Numbered from the stretch's first letter, positions 1 through 9,449 are shown. The stretch: DNA of 64,000 bases from Bacteroidales bacterium (GCA_017651225.1 JAGCDF010000017.1:1-64000); one strand, 5' to 3'. Translations and numbers: made by a program. The notes: generated by a model from the letters alone, not told the origin.

Positions 1-228
1 ATCTACGAGAAGCTCGGCAAGAAGCACCCCGTGCTCACCGACTATCAGGTCACCATCCCCCCGGGAGGCAAGACGGACGCCCTCGTGTCCGCCAGCATCT
101 CCTGGAAGAACGGCGACTACGAGTTCAAGACCCGCGGCATCGACTCCGACCAGACGGAAGCCGCCATCAAGGCCACGGTCAAGATGCTCAACATCATTGA
201 AAACATGGATCTGAATCAATTGAAATGA
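1..228 (+). CDS. 2-isopropylmalate/citramalate synthase family, C-terminal end (partial)
   Basis: The frame is open from the first base, so the gene begins outside the window and only about 75 C-terminal residues are seen. They match the LeuA dimerisation/allosteric domain: a YQV strand, a GGKTDALV turn and a final helix after [14 protein letters not shown]. This domain binds the end-product amino acid in isopropylmalate and citramalate synthases. The stop overlaps the leuB start by 4 bp (ATGA), so the genes are co-translated and the context is leucine synthesis. Bacteroidales often carry a second LeuA-like (citramalate/homocitrate-type) enzyme just before leuB, so this may be that paralogue rather than LeuA itself; the catalytic barrel is needed to decide. 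Confidence 0.8.
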   Translation: MYEKLGKKHPVLTDYQVTIPPGGKTDALVSASISWKNGDYEFKTRGIDSDQTEAAIKATVKMLNIIENMDLNQLK

Positions 229-1283
229 AACTGAACATTGCCCTTCTGCCCGGGGACGGCATCGGCCCCGAAGTCATCAGCCAGGCGGTCAAAAGCGTTG
301 ACGCCGTCTGCCGCAAGTTCGGACACGAGGTGTCCTACCATTTCGCTTACGTGGGCGCCTGCGCCATCGACCGTTTCGGCGACGCCTTCCCGGAGGTGAC
401 CTACAAGACCTGCCTGGATTCCGATGCGGTGCTCTTCGGCGCCGTCGGCGACCCCAAATATGACAATGATCCGACCGCCAAGGTGCGCCCGGAGCAGGGC
501 CTGCTGGCCATGCGCAAGCAGCTCGGCCTGTACGCCAACCTGCGCCCCGTGGAGACCTTCAAGTCGCTCGTCCACAAATCCCCGCTCAAGGAGGAGCTGG
601 TGGACGGCGCCGACTTCCTGGTGATCCGCGAGCTCACCGGCGGCATGTATTTCGGCGAAAAGGGCCGCCTCGACGGGGGCGACACCGCCTACGATACGAA
701 CATCTATCACCGCTACGAGATCGAGCGCATCCTCAAGCAGGCGTTCGAATACGCCATGCGCCGCCGCAAGCACCTCACCGTGGTGGACAAGGCCAACGTG
801 CTCGAGTCCTCCCGCCTGTGGCGCCAGATCGCCCAGGAAATGGCCCCGAATTACCCCGAGGTCACGACGGACTACATGTTCGTGGACAACGCCGCGATGA
901 AGCTCATCACGGGCCCGAAATTCTTCGACGTCGTCGTGACGGAGAACACCTTCGGCGACATCCTCACCGACGAGGCCAGCGTGGTCTCCGGCTCGATGGG
1001 CCTGCTCGCTTCCGCCTCCGTCGGCGAGAAGACCGGGGTGTACGAACCCATCCACGGCTCCTGGCCGCAGGCCGCCGGCAAGAACATCGCGAACCCCCTC
1101 GCAGCCATCCTTTCGGCCGCGATGATGTTCGAATACGCCTTCGGTTTGATGGAGGAAGGACGTGCAATTCGCAATGCAGTGACTGCCAGCATTGAAAACA
1201 ATTATGTCACCGATGATTTGGCCGCTTCCGGCACCGCTCACACGACCGAGGAAGTGGGTGATTGGGTGGCAAAACACATCTAA
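225..1283 (+). CDS. leuB: 3-isopropylmalate dehydrogenase
   Basis: LeuB oxidatively decarboxylates 3-isopropylmalate with NAD+, the third step of leucine synthesis, in the cytoplasm. The 352-residue length is normal for the family. Visible marks are the N-terminal [10 protein letters not shown], the [10 protein letters not shown] segment near residue 70, the substrate arginines around [17 protein letters not shown] near 135, and the metal and NAD region around [18 protein letters not shown] and [15 protein letters not shown]. The start is fixed by the ATGA overlap with the upstream synthase. ilvE follows 24 bp later, which places it in a branched-chain operon. Confidence 0.96.
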   Translation: MKLNIALLPGDGIGPEVISQAVKSVDAVCRKFGHEVSYHFAYVGACAIDRFGDAFPEVTYKTCLDSDAVLFGAVGDPKYDNDPTAKVRPEQGLLAMRKQLGLYANLRPVETFKSLVHKSPLKEELVDGADFLVIRELTGGMYFGEKGRLDGGDTAYDTNIYHRYEIERILKQAFEYAMRRRKHLTVVDKANVLESSRLWRQIAQEMAPNYPEVTTDYMFVDNAAMKLITGPKFFDVVVTENTFGDILTDEASVVSGSMGLLASASVGEKTGVYEPIHGSWPQAAGKNIANPLAAILSAAMMFEYAFGLMEEGRAIRNAVTASIENNYVTDDLAASGTAHTTEEVGDWVAKHI

Positions 1284-1307
1284 AAACGGTAATTATAAGC
1301 ACAAGTT

Positions 1308-2345
1308 ATGGCACAGATAGATTGGGATACTTTAGGCTTTGACGCCTACCGCACGCGCACCGTGGTCCTGGCTCACTACCGGGACGGCGCCTGGTCTGAC
1401 ATCCAGACCACCGAGACCTTTTCTCTCACCATCGACCCTTTCACGCAGGGACTTCACTATGCTATTTCCTGCTTCGAGGGCCTGAAGGCTTTCACCCAGA
1501 AGGACGGCAGCATCGTGCTGTTCCGCCCGGACAAGAACGCTGCCCGTATGGCCCGTTCCGCCCGCTTCCTTGGCCTGCCGGAACCGCCTAAGGAGATGTT
1601 CATCAAGATGTGTGAGCTCTGCGTCAAGAACAACCTGGAGTTCCTGCCGCCGTACGGCCACCAGGCCTCCCTGTACATCCGGCCGCTGCTCTTCGCCCCG
1701 CATCCGCAGATGCAGCTCGTCCCGTATCCTGAGGTGACCCTGGCCGTCATGTGTGCGCCGGCCGGCTCCTACTATGGCGCCCACCTGCGTTCGGCGGCTG
1801 CCGTGATCCCCGGCGACTTCGACCGTGCCGCGCCGAAGGGTACGGGCTCCTACAAGCTCAGCGCCAACTACGCCGGCACCTTCGTGCCGTACAAGATCGC
1901 CCATGAGCAGGGCTATGCGGAACTGCTTTACCTCAATTCCGCAACGCGTCAGTTCGTCGATGAGTTCGGCTCTTCCAACTTCTTCGGAATCAGGGATGGA
2001 AACACTTACGTTACCCCTCTTTCCGACAGCGTGCTGCCCTCCATTACGAACATGACGCTGCAGGAATGCGCCGCAGACTTCGGCATGAAGGTGGAGAAAC
2101 GCCAGGTGCCCCTCGAAGAGCTCGCCGAATTTGAAGAGGCGGGCGGCTGCGGCACGGCCGTGGTCATCACCCCGATGTCCCACATCGATATGAAACCCGT
2201 GCTGGCCGAGCCGACGGTGTCCCGCAGCTTCCGCTATGAGGAAGACGGCGCCGTGGGCCCGATGTGCACGAAACTCTACAAGCAGATTACGGGTGTCCAG
2301 TTCGGTGAGATTGAAGATGCTCACGGCTGGTGCTACAAGATTTAA
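1308..2345 (+). CDS. ilvE: Branched-chain amino acid aminotransferase
   Basis: A 345-residue fold-type IV PLP aminotransferase that makes leucine, isoleucine and valine from their 2-oxo acids with glutamate as amino donor. The PLP lysine is K183 in GTGSYKLSANYAG. The N-terminal HYRDGAWSD and GLHYAISCFEGLKAF segments and the C-terminal EEAGGCGTAVVITP loop are typical of the longer type II IlvE. It follows leuB in the same orientation and ends 2 bp before the next aminotransferase gene. Confidence 0.95.
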   Translation: MAQIDWDTLGFDAYRTRTVVLAHYRDGAWSDIQTTETFSLTIDPFTQGLHYAISCFEGLKAFTQKDGSIVLFRPDKNAARMARSARFLGLPEPPKEMFIKMCELCVKNNLEFLPPYGHQASLYIRPLLFAPHPQMQLVPYPEVTLAVMCAPAGSYYGAHLRSAAAVIPGDFDRAAPKGTGSYKLSANYAGTFVPYKIAHEQGYAELLYLNSATRQFVDEFGSSNFFGIRDGNTYVTPLSDSVLPSITNMTLQECAADFGMKVEKRQVPLEELAEFEEAGGCGTAVVITPMSHIDMKPVLAEPTVSRSFRYEEDGAVGPMCTKLYKQITGVQFGEIEDAHGWCYKI

Positions 2346-2347
2346 GG

Positions 2348-3664
2348 ATGAAGATTTTCAGCGAAGCGCTGGTCGCCGAGGCCTGCCGCGTGAACAATAT
2401 TGCGGACCTGTCCACCGCCACGATCGGAGAGATCCTTCTCGCGGCGTCGTACCTGGAGCAGAAGACGGGGATTCCCTTCGTCCGGATGGACCAGGGCTCG
2501 CCCGGCCTGCCCATCAACCGCTACGGCGTCGAGGCCGAGAAGCGGGCGCTGGACAGCGGGATCGGCTCGCAGTACCCGGCCGCGGCCGGCGTGCCCGAGC
2601 TAAAAGAGGCCGCTTCCGCGTTTGTCAAGGCCTTCATCGATGTCGATATCGCCCCGCGGGGCTGCGTGCCCACGACGGGCTCCGTAGCGGCCTCTTTCGG
2701 GTCGTTTATCGCGTGTACGCAGCGCATCCCCGGCAAGGACAAGGTCCTCTTTGTGGATCCGGGCTTCCCGATCCAGAAGTCGCAGCTGCGCGTGCTGGGC
2801 ATCGGCTGGCGCGAATTCGACATCTATGCCTGGCGCGGCGCCGCCCGGCTTCGTGAGAAGCTGGAGCAGGAGCTCGCCGCCGGCGACATCGCCGCCATCG
2901 TCTATTCCAACCCCAACAATCCCGCGTGGATCTGCCTGGAGGAGGAAGAGCTGCAGGTGATCGGCGAGCTGGCCACGAAGTACGACGCCGTCGTGATGGA
3001 GGACCTGGCCTATTTCTGCATGGATTACCGCCGGGAGCTGGGCCATCCCTACGAGGCTCCCTTCCTGCCCACCGTGGCGCGCTATACGGACAATTACATC
3101 CTGATGCTCTCCGCGTCCAAGATCTTCAGCTACGCCGGCCAGCGTATCGCGCTTTGCTGCATCTCCGACAAGCTCTACGAGAAGCAGTACCCGGCCCTGG
3201 CGAAGCGTTACCTGGACGCCGGCGTGTTTGGCGTCTCGCTCACCGCCTCCATCCTCTACATGATCACGAGCGGCTGCACGGCCACGACGCAGTACGGCTA
3301 TGCCGAGATGCTGCGGCTCTCCTGCGAGGGCAAGATCGACTTCGTGGAGGACACGCGCGAGTACGCCCGCCGGGCGGCGAAGATGAAGGAGATTTTCCGC
3401 CGCCACGGCTTCTCCGTGGTCTATGACCGCGACGTGACGCGCGAGGTGGGGGACGGCTTCTTCTTCACCCTGGGCTATGAAGGCCTGAGCGGCGACGAGC
3501 TGGTGGTCGAGCTGATGTACTACGGCGTCAGCAGCATCTCCCTGTCCACGACGGGCAGCACCCGCCAGGGCGTGCGCGGCTGCACGAGCCGGATGCGCGA
3601 AGAGCTCTATCCCGTGCTCGAGGAAAGGATGGCTGAGTTTGAGAAAGATCATCCGAAGAAATAG
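2348..3664 (+). CDS. PLP-dependent aminotransferase, class I/II (substrate unassigned)
   Basis: A fold-type I aminotransferase of 438 residues. The PLP lysine is K258 in SASKIFSYAGQRIA. SNPNNPAW and the acidic MEDLAYF segment bind the cofactor, and an arginine near the C terminus (RQGVRGC) should bind the substrate carboxylate. I chose ATG 2348 because an AAGG lies just before it and the reading frame upstream runs into ilvE. It sits between ilvE and metX in an amino-acid operon, so a biosynthetic or salvage role in the aspartate, methionine or aromatic pathways is reasonable, but the sequence alone does not give the substrate. Confidence 0.88.
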   Translation: MKIFSEALVAEACRVNNIADLSTATIGEILLAASYLEQKTGIPFVRMDQGSPGLPINRYGVEAEKRALDSGIGSQYPAAAGVPELKEAASAFVKAFIDVDIAPRGCVPTTGSVAASFGSFIACTQRIPGKDKVLFVDPGFPIQKSQLRVLGIGWREFDIYAWRGAARLREKLEQELAAGDIAAIVYSNPNNPAWICLEEEELQVIGELATKYDAVVMEDLAYFCMDYRRELGHPYEAPFLPTVARYTDNYILMLSASKIFSYAGQRIALCCISDKLYEKQYPALAKRYLDAGVFGVSLTASILYMITSGCTATTQYGYAEMLRLSCEGKIDFVEDTREYARRAAKMKEIFRRHGFSVVYDRDVTREVGDGFFFTLGYEGLSGDELVVELMYYGVSSISLSTTGSTRQGVRGCTSRMREELYPVLEERMAEFEKDHPKK

Positions 3665-3669
3665 TTTAT

Positions 3670-4704
3670 ATGAGATACAATAAGCTTGTCATAGACAAAC
3701 CTTTCCAGTTCGAAGCAGGCGGTCAGCTCGACCACCTGGAGCTGGTGTACCACACCTCCGACCGGGCGTACCGGCCGGGAGACATCGTGGTGTGGGTTTG
3801 CCATGCGCTGACCGGCAATTCCAATCCCGAGGACTGGTGGCCGCAGCTCGTGGGCAAGGACAAGCTCTTCGATCCGGACCGCTACTTCGTCGTCTGCGCG
3901 TCGATGCTCTGCTCGCCCTACGGCGAGACGGGCCCCGCGTCGATCAACCCCAAGACGGGACGGCCCTATCTGTTCGACTTCCCGCGCACGACGGTGCGCG
4001 ACATCGTCAACGCGAACATCCTCGTGCGCAAGCACCTGGGCATCGAGCACATCGACCTGATGCTCGGTCCGTCCATCGGAGGTTTCCAGGCCCTGGAATG
4101 GGTGATCATGGAGCCGGAGGTGGTGCGGGACGTGGTCTTCCTGGCCACGGCTACGCGCGTGCCGCCCTTCATGACGGCGTTCAACGAGTCGCAGCGCATG
4201 GCGCTGGAGGCCGATCCGACCTTCCGCGAAGCGAAGGACCTGCACGGCGGCGCCGCGGGCCTCTCCTGCGCGCGCTCCATCGCCCTGATTTCCTACCGCA
4301 CCTACGCCGGCTACAACCTCACGCAGGCGGAGCCGGAGGAGGATACCCTGTTCGCCGACCGGGCGGGCTCGTATCAGCGCTACCAAGGCCAGAAGCTCCT
4401 GCGGCGCGACTTCGACGCCTACAGCTACTGGTACCTCACCTATGCCCTGGACAGCATGAATGTCGGCCGGGGCCGGGGCGGGGTGGACGCGGCGCTCGCG
4501 CGCATCCAGGCGAACTGCATGATGATCAGCATCGACAGCGACGTGCTGTTCCCGCCCAGCCACGGCCGGGCCACGGTGGCCGCCCTCAAGACGGCGGCCT
4601 ACCGGGAGATCAGCTCCGCCTTCGGCCACGACGGCTTCCTGATCGAGAATGATCAGCTGACCGCCATCCTGCAGCCGATGCTGGACAAATATCAGAACCG
4701 TTAG
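3670..4704 (+). CDS. metX: Homoserine O-acetyltransferase family protein
   Basis: An alpha/beta-hydrolase acyltransferase of 344 residues that transfers an acyl group from acyl-CoA to homoserine, the entry step to methionine. The nucleophile is S135 in GPSIGGFQALEW, where most relatives have GGSMGG. The acid is D291 in SDVLFPP and the base H320 in GHDGFL. The N-terminal VCHALTGNSNPEDWW oxyanion region and SPYGETGPAS are characteristic. Acetyl versus succinyl specificity cannot be read with certainty, but MetX of this type normally uses acetyl-CoA. It lies 5 bp after the aminotransferase and just before lysC, which makes the homoserine precursor. Confidence 0.92.
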   Translation: MRYNKLVIDKPFQFEAGGQLDHLELVYHTSDRAYRPGDIVVWVCHALTGNSNPEDWWPQLVGKDKLFDPDRYFVVCASMLCSPYGETGPASINPKTGRPYLFDFPRTTVRDIVNANILVRKHLGIEHIDLMLGPSIGGFQALEWVIMEPEVVRDVVFLATATRVPPFMTAFNESQRMALEADPTFREAKDLHGGAAGLSCARSIALISYRTYAGYNLTQAEPEEDTLFADRAGSYQRYQGQKLLRRDFDAYSYWYLTYALDSMNVGRGRGGVDAALARIQANCMMISIDSDVLFPPSHGRATVAALKTAAYREISSAFGHDGFLIENDQLTAILQPMLDKYQNR

Positions 4705-4727
4705 TGAAGATAAAACATTGTAAGGAT

Positions 4728-6041
4728 ATGAAAATCATGAAATTCGGCGGCACCTCGGTTGGGTCCGCACAGCGCATCCAGCATGTCGCGGACCTCGTGT
4801 CCCGCGGCGGCCGCAATTTCGTCGTCCTGTCGGCCATGTCCGGCACGACCAACTCCCTGGTGGAGATTTCCGACTACCTGTTCAACCGCAACGTCGAGGG
4901 CGCCCGCGAGACCATCGACCGCCTGGCGGCGAAGTACCGCGGCGTGATCGCCGAGCTGTACAGCACGGCCGAGGCGCGTGACAAGGCGCAGAAGTACGCA
5001 GACGGCGTGTTCGACTATATCAAGACCTTCACCAAGAAGCTCTTCACGCAGGTGGAGTCGAAGATCATCGTCGGGCAGGGCGAACTCCTGTCCACGCACA
5101 TGATGGCCTTCTACCTGGAAGAGAAGGGGGTGGCGGTGCAGCTGCTGCCCGCCCTGGACTTCATGAAGATCGACGTGCAGGGCGAGCCTGACACGGAGTA
5201 CATCCGGGAGAAGCTCACCGCGCTGCTCGCGAAATATCCCAAGGCCCCGCTCTACCTGACGCAGGGCTTCATCTGCCGCAATCCGCACGACGAGATCGAC
5301 AACCTGCAGCGCGGCGGCTCCGACTACACCGCTTCGCTGATCGGCGCGGCCATCGGCGCCGAGGAGATCCAGATCTGGACCGACATCGACGGCATGCACA
5401 ACAACGATCCCCGCTTCGTGGACCACACCACGGCCGTGCGTCACCTCCACTTCGAGGAGGCCGCCGAGCTGGGTTATTTCGGCGCCAAGATCCTGCACCC
5501 GACCTGCATCCAACCGGCCAAGTTCGCCGGTATTCCGGTGCTCCTGCTCAATACGATGGATCCGGAGGCGCCGGGCACACTGATCGACAACATCCCCGAG
5601 GCCGGCACCATCAAGGCCATCGCCGCGAAGGACAATATCACCGCCATCCGCATCAAGTCTTCCCGCATGCTCCTCGCGCATGGTTTCCTGCGCAAGGTGT
5701 TCGAGATCTTCGAGAGCTGGCAGACTTCCATCGACATGATCTGCACCTCGGAGGTGGGCGTGTCGATGTCGATCGACAATACGCGCCACCTCGGCGAGAT
5801 CGTGCACGACCTCAAGAAGTACGGCACGGTGGGCGTGGACCTGGACATGTGCATCATCTGCGTGGTGGGCGACATGGACTGGGAGAACGTGGGCTTCGAG
5901 TCCCGCGCCCTGGACGCCATGAAGGACATCCCCGTGCGCATGATCTCTTACGGCGGCAGCAACTACAACATCTCCTTCCTGGTGAAGGGCGAGGACAAGG
6001 CGCGCGCCCTGCGTTCCTTGAGCAAATGTCTGTTTAAGTAA
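4728..6041 (+). CDS. lysC: Aspartate kinase (monofunctional)
   Basis: It phosphorylates aspartate, the first step toward lysine, methionine and threonine. The 437-residue protein has the N-terminal kinase signature MKFGGTSVGSAQRI, the catalytic QGFICRNP and RGGSDYTASLIGAAI segments, and C-terminal ACT-type regulatory repeats beginning near KDNITAIRIKSS. There is no fused homoserine dehydrogenase. I took ATG 4728; ATG 4737 is also possible and lies at better spacing from AAGGA at 4722. The stop shares its last base with the lysA start (TAATG), so the two are translationally coupled. Confidence 0.95.
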   Translation: MKIMKFGGTSVGSAQRIQHVADLVSRGGRNFVVLSAMSGTTNSLVEISDYLFNRNVEGARETIDRLAAKYRGVIAELYSTAEARDKAQKYADGVFDYIKTFTKKLFTQVESKIIVGQGELLSTHMMAFYLEEKGVAVQLLPALDFMKIDVQGEPDTEYIREKLTALLAKYPKAPLYLTQGFICRNPHDEIDNLQRGGSDYTASLIGAAIGAEEIQIWTDIDGMHNNDPRFVDHTTAVRHLHFEEAAELGYFGAKILHPTCIQPAKFAGIPVLLLNTMDPEAPGTLIDNIPEAGTIKAIAAKDNITAIRIKSSRMLLAHGFLRKVFEIFESWQTSIDMICTSEVGVSMSIDNTRHLGEIVHDLKKYGTVGVDLDMCIICVVGDMDWENVGFESRALDAMKDIPVRMISYGGSNYNISFLVKGEDKARALRSLSKCLFK

Positions 6042-7198
6042 TGCTGAAGGGTGATTTCCCGGTAGAACGCTTTGCGGGCCTGCGGACCCCGTTCTACTAT
6101 TACGACCTGCCGCTGCTGCGCCGCACGCTCGACCTCGTGCAGGCGCAGTTGGACCGCAACCCGGAGTTCCGGGTGCACTATGCGGTCAAGGCGAATTACA
6201 ACTCCCGCATCCTCGCGGAGATCGCCTCCCGGGGCTTCGGCGCCGACTGCGTGAGCGGCGGCGAGGTGCAGGCGGCGCTGGACGCGGGCTTCCCCGCGGA
6301 GGGCATCGTCTTCGCGGGCGTGGGCAAGAGCGACGAGGAGATCCGCCTCGCGCTGCAGGCCGGCATTTCCCGTTTCAACGTGGAGTCCGCGGCCGAGCTG
6401 GAAATTATCGACGCCCTGGCGGGTGAGATGGGGAAAGTGGCCCCCGTGGCCCTGCGCATCAATCCGGACATCGGCGCGCACACGCACGCGGGCATCACCA
6501 CCGGCCTGGCCGAGAACAAGTTCGGCATCAATTACGAGCAGCTGGACGAGGTGATGGACCTGGCGCTGCGCCTGCAGCACGTGCAGTATGTGGGCATGCA
6601 TTTCCACATCGGTTCGCAGATCCTCGATATGAGCGATTTCGTGGCCCTCTGCAACCGCGTCAACGAGCTGGTTGTGCGTCTGCAGCGCGGCGGCCGCCCG
6701 GTGGGCGATATCAACGTGGGCGGCGGCCTGGGCATCAATTATCAGCATCCCAACCACCTGCCCATCGCCGATTTCGAGGGCTGGTTCGATACCTTCCGCA
6801 AGCATCTCAAGCTGCCGCAGGGGACGATCGTGCATTTCGAGCCGGGCCGCTCCATCGTGGCGCCGTGCGGTTCGCTGATCTGCCGCGTGCTCTATGTCAA
6901 GCAGGGCACGCACAAGCAGTTCGCCATCATCGACGGCAGCATGACCGAGCTGGTGCGTCCGGCGATGTACCGGGCCTATCACCGGGTGGAAAATCTTAGC
7001 TCCAGCGAGCCGGAGGAGATCTACGATGTGGTGGGGCCCGTCTGCGAGAGCTCCGACGTCTTCGTCAAGGAATTCTCCATGGACAAATGCCACCGCGGCG
7101 ACTTCGTCGCCATCCGCTCCGCCGGCGCCTACGGCGAAGCCATGGCCTCCCGCTACAACCTCCACCGCATCCCCGACGCCTATTTCTTCGAAGGCTAG
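6041..7198 (+). CDS. lysA: Diaminopimelate decarboxylase
   Basis: It decarboxylates meso-diaminopimelate to lysine, the last step of the pathway. This is a fold-type III PLP enzyme of 385 residues: the cofactor lysine is K50 in HYAVKANYN, the glycine-rich phosphate site is INVGGGLGINY, the HIGSQ motif is present, and C335 in CESSDVF is the residue contributed across the dimer. It is the last gene of the run and is followed by a strong hairpin at 7213. Confidence 0.96.
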   Translation: MLKGDFPVERFAGLRTPFYYYDLPLLRRTLDLVQAQLDRNPEFRVHYAVKANYNSRILAEIASRGFGADCVSGGEVQAALDAGFPAEGIVFAGVGKSDEEIRLALQAGISRFNVESAAELEIIDALAGEMGKVAPVALRINPDIGAHTHAGITTGLAENKFGINYEQLDEVMDLALRLQHVQYVGMHFHIGSQILDMSDFVALCNRVNELVVRLQRGGRPVGDINVGGGLGINYQHPNHLPIADFEGWFDTFRKHLKLPQGTIVHFEPGRSIVAPCGSLICRVLYVKQGTHKQFAIIDGSMTELVRPAMYRAYHRVENLSSSEPEEIYDVVGPVCESSDVFVKEFSMDKCHRGDFVAIRSAGAYGEAMASRYNLHRIPDAYFFEG

Positions 7199-7212
7199 TT
7201 CTCGTCTACGTC

Positions 7213-7236
7213 ATTCGCCGGCTCCGACCGGCGAAT
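7213..7236 (+). terminator. Hairpin after lysA, first part of a repeated element
   Basis: A perfect 9-bp stem (ATTCGCCGG at 7213-7221 with CCGGCGAAT at 7228-7236) around a 6-base loop, 14 bases after the lysA stop. No U-tract follows directly, only CTCGTTTCCCG, so it may stabilise the 3' end as much as terminate. The same stem, followed by the same GTTTCCCG, recurs after glmS at 45204-45231. Confidence 0.7.
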
Positions 7237-7243
7237 CTCGTTT

Positions 7244-7427
7244 CCCGGGGGCACTAGACCCCCGATTTGCCCCTGGTGACAAGAAAAAAGTGTTGCCGGG
7301 GGCAAAATGGGGTGTTTTTGCCCCTGGGAAGGGGCTGCCGGGCACAAAATGGGGCGCTGGTGTGCCCGGGAAGCGAAACAACGGGTTCCCGGGAACAAAA
7401 CAAGCCTCCAGCATGCCCGGCAGCCCG
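7244..7427. repeat. Palindromic array of eight alternating arms between CCCG repeats
   Basis: Arms related to CCNGGGGCA and its complement TGCCCCNGG start near 7244, 7268, 7294, 7316, 7337, 7362, 7386 and 7412, alternating in orientation with steps of 21-26 bp. Adjacent arms pair into hairpins, for example 7293-7307 with 7316-7330, and 7339-7345 with 7362-7369; GTTCCCGGGAAC at 7385-7396 is itself a palindrome. CCCG stands at both ends (7244-7247 and 7424-7427), and the sequences outside (GTTTCCCG and TCCGCGCGGGAGCC) are contiguous in the related element after glmS. Short open frames here read as repeated PG-rich peptides and are not credible genes. Confidence 0.75.
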
Positions 7428-7785
7428 TCCGCGCGGGAGCCGCAGGGGATGCAGGCGTACGTCGGGAAAGGGCGGGGCTATCCGTCTCGGTTGCTGGACG
7501 TCTAACGCCTCCTTTTTAGCCGCCTCCTTCGGAGCCGTCTAACAGTCGTTGAACGGACGACGTCCTGTGTCTTCGTCGTCGTGCCGAATGATGCTGTCGC
7601 ATCCTTCGTCCCTCCTCCTCAGTCCCACCGCTGCCCTCGCCGGGCCCCGCTGATCCTTTCCCTCCTATACGCCCGCACCCCTGCGCTCCCGACGCTCCCG
7701 GGCGACGGCCGAATTCTTCCTGAGTCGGGCAAAATTAAAAAAGGCGGTTGATAAAGATTCTGATGATAGTACAGAACAGAGTAAA
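7428..7785. other. Intergenic stretch without a recognisable gene
   Basis: After TCCGCGCGGGAGCC (shared with the glmS downstream region at 45241-45254) about 300 bases of GC-rich, C-biased sequence follow with no convincing reading frame or RNA gene. Near 7730 the composition shifts to AT-rich (AAAATTAAAAAAGG), which I take as the left edge of the accessory island. It is the gap between convergent lysA and the lipoprotein gene. Confidence 0.5.
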
Positions 7786-8619
7786 TTACCTAACCACCTC
7801 CTTCTTCACCAGCACCATTTGCTCCCCTTGTCGGCGGTAGTGGAGCCGGATGCTGTCGGTGATGAGGTTGCCTTTTGTGCCGTAGATGATACCGATGCTA
7901 TCCGTTACTTGGAATGAGCCATCGGGTTGACGCTTGTACTTCAAGATATCTCCTCCGTCCATTAGACCTCCATATCGGTGAAGAGTGATTGATTTTTCTT
8001 TGCTGTTAAACTCTGTAAACTCATCTACACTCCAGTCAAACGGATCATCATCTCGCTCTGTTCCATCAAGTTCAAAGACTTGGAATGCCGTGCAGCCATG
8101 ATGTCCTTGTCCGTAAGCAACGTAGATTAATTCATCCTGCCCATCGAAATCAACATCAAAGAATCCGAAAGTGCCCTCAGTTGAGATCTTTGTGCCGAAT
8201 GTGATAGGCACGTAAGGCAGAACGGTCTCTTTTCCGTCATTATCCCCAACAGCCGGATTGTCAAGCAGTCTCTCATAGAAGTCAACGATTCCGACGGTAA
8301 AACCTAAATTCCCTTTACTGAGGTGCACCTCTGCAAAAAAGTTGTCATACAGATCCGCCGTCACGGTATATCCTTTTATGGGCCGGTCATAACGAATACG
8401 GATGATATCATCTCTCACTTCTGTCTCATGCTCTGCCGGAGTGATCATAGCGTTTCGGTCCTCCTCCGGAACTGTATACTGCGTCAAGTCCAGGTATTCC
8501 GGAGAGTTTCGCAACTCTTCCAGATCATTGGGCAAATAGCCCAGTTCTGCAAGGCTGGGAGGATTGTTGTTCTTGCAGCCAACCAAGAGCACTAAAGCGA
8601 GTATGATGTATCGTTTCAT
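7786..8619 (-). CDS. Putative lipoprotein of unknown function
   Basis: A 277-residue protein with a lipoprotein signal: basic MKRY, a short hydrophobic run and the lipobox LLVGC (Cys near 15), then polar sequence. The middle has FFDVDFDGQDELIYVAYG near residue 155, which resembles Asp-rich calcium-binding or beta-propeller loops. No catalytic family was recognised. It is the last gene of the minus-strand island and shares one base with the upstream membrane-protein gene, so it belongs to the same transcript. It is probably anchored in the outer or inner membrane facing the periplasm. Confidence 0.75.
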   Translation of the reverse strand: MKRYIILALVLLVGCKNNNPPSLAELGYLPNDLEELRNSPEYLDLTQYTVPEEDRNAMITPAEHETEVRDDIIRIRYDRPIKGYTVTADLYDNFFAEVHLSKGNLGFTVGIVDFYERLLDNPAVGDNDGKETVLPYVPITFGTKISTEGTFGFFDVDFDGQDELIYVAYGQGHHGCTAFQVFELDGTERDDDPFDWSVDEFTEFNSKEKSITLHRYGGLMDGGDILKYKRQPDGSFQVTDSIGIIYGTKGNLITDSIRLHYRRQGEQMVLVKKEVVR

Positions 8620-9434
8620 TAGATGGCAAATACTTCTTTCCAGGTCATTTCCTTCTTGCCCAATTTACGAATTATCCGGCAAATAACGATGATCAGATAG
8701 ATCGTTACAGGCTGAACAAACAACTGAACCCACCGCGTCAGGTATAAAGGATCCAGCGTGAGATCAAACCTCAATCCCGGCAGGATTCCAATAAAGCTGG
8801 CAATCGCAGCAATCCCAACAATCCAACGGAACCATTTCTTCTCTCCCAGCCACTGGCCAGCATTGGAGAGCGAGAACATAGCCGCGAAGAATACCGGAGG
8901 GATTGCTGCAATCGGCAGGATGTTCGTCGTCACAACCAGAAGCAGCGTAGCAATATCCTCATGCTTAGGCAACATAATAGATGTCCCCATACGTTGCCAG
9001 CAAAGCTCAATCGCCGCATAAGTAAAGACGGTGATCACCAGAAAGACTGCGGATATATAGCCATCCTTATCACGTCGTTCATAGAGATAGTTCCAGGGTA
9101 TCAGAAATCCAAGTAAGGCGATGAAATACCAGAATAGACGGATCTCCATCCAATGAAGGATGTTGACCGTGTGACGAGAAAAGTAGAGAGATGCCAGCAT
9201 AGCAACTCCAGCAATGGCCAACACTCGCCACTTGGGCTTGCCGACCTTGTAACGGATCAGCATTCCCACCCAGAAGCAGAGCGCCGGTATCACAAGGCTG
9301 GTGAGGAATTGGATTCCCCTTACATGTAATGGTCCGTCGATGCGCAGATAGTGTCCGATGAGTCCTATTAGGCAAGCCCCTCCGGCCATTACGAAGGATG
9401 CGTTCTTAAATGTTTGTTTATTGATTTGTTCCAT
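8619..9434 (-). CDS. Polytopic membrane protein of unknown function
   Basis: A 271-residue protein with about eight hydrophobic segments (roughly residues 13-30, 42-62, 70-86, 98-113, 127-147, 160-185, 199-218 and 232-252) and a basic C-terminal tail. No transporter signature is recognised. It is coupled to the downstream lipoprotein gene (stop and start share a base) and lies 15 bp after the 130-residue protein gene. Its place suggests a membrane component of the kinase/caspase cluster, which is inference from position only. Confidence 0.75.
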   Translation of the reverse strand: MEQINKQTFKNASFVMAGGACLIGLIGHYLRIDGPLHVRGIQFLTSLVIPALCFWVGMLIRYKVGKPKWRVLAIAGVAMLASLYFSRHTVNILHWMEIRLFWYFIALLGFLIPWNYLYERRDKDGYISAVFLVITVFTYAAIELCWQRMGTSIMLPKHEDIATLLLVVTTNILPIAAIPPVFFAAMFSLSNAGQWLGEKKWFRWIVGIAAIASFIGILPGLRFDLTLDPLYLTRWVQLFVQPVTIYLIIVICRIIRKLGKKEMTWKEVFAI

Positions 9435-9449
9435 ATATCAGATCGTTGG

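Noticed and set aside
7244..7427. CRISPR array
   Set aside because: The arms are about 10 bases, alternate in orientation and differ from each other; there are no unique spacers of 30 or so bases and no cas genes.
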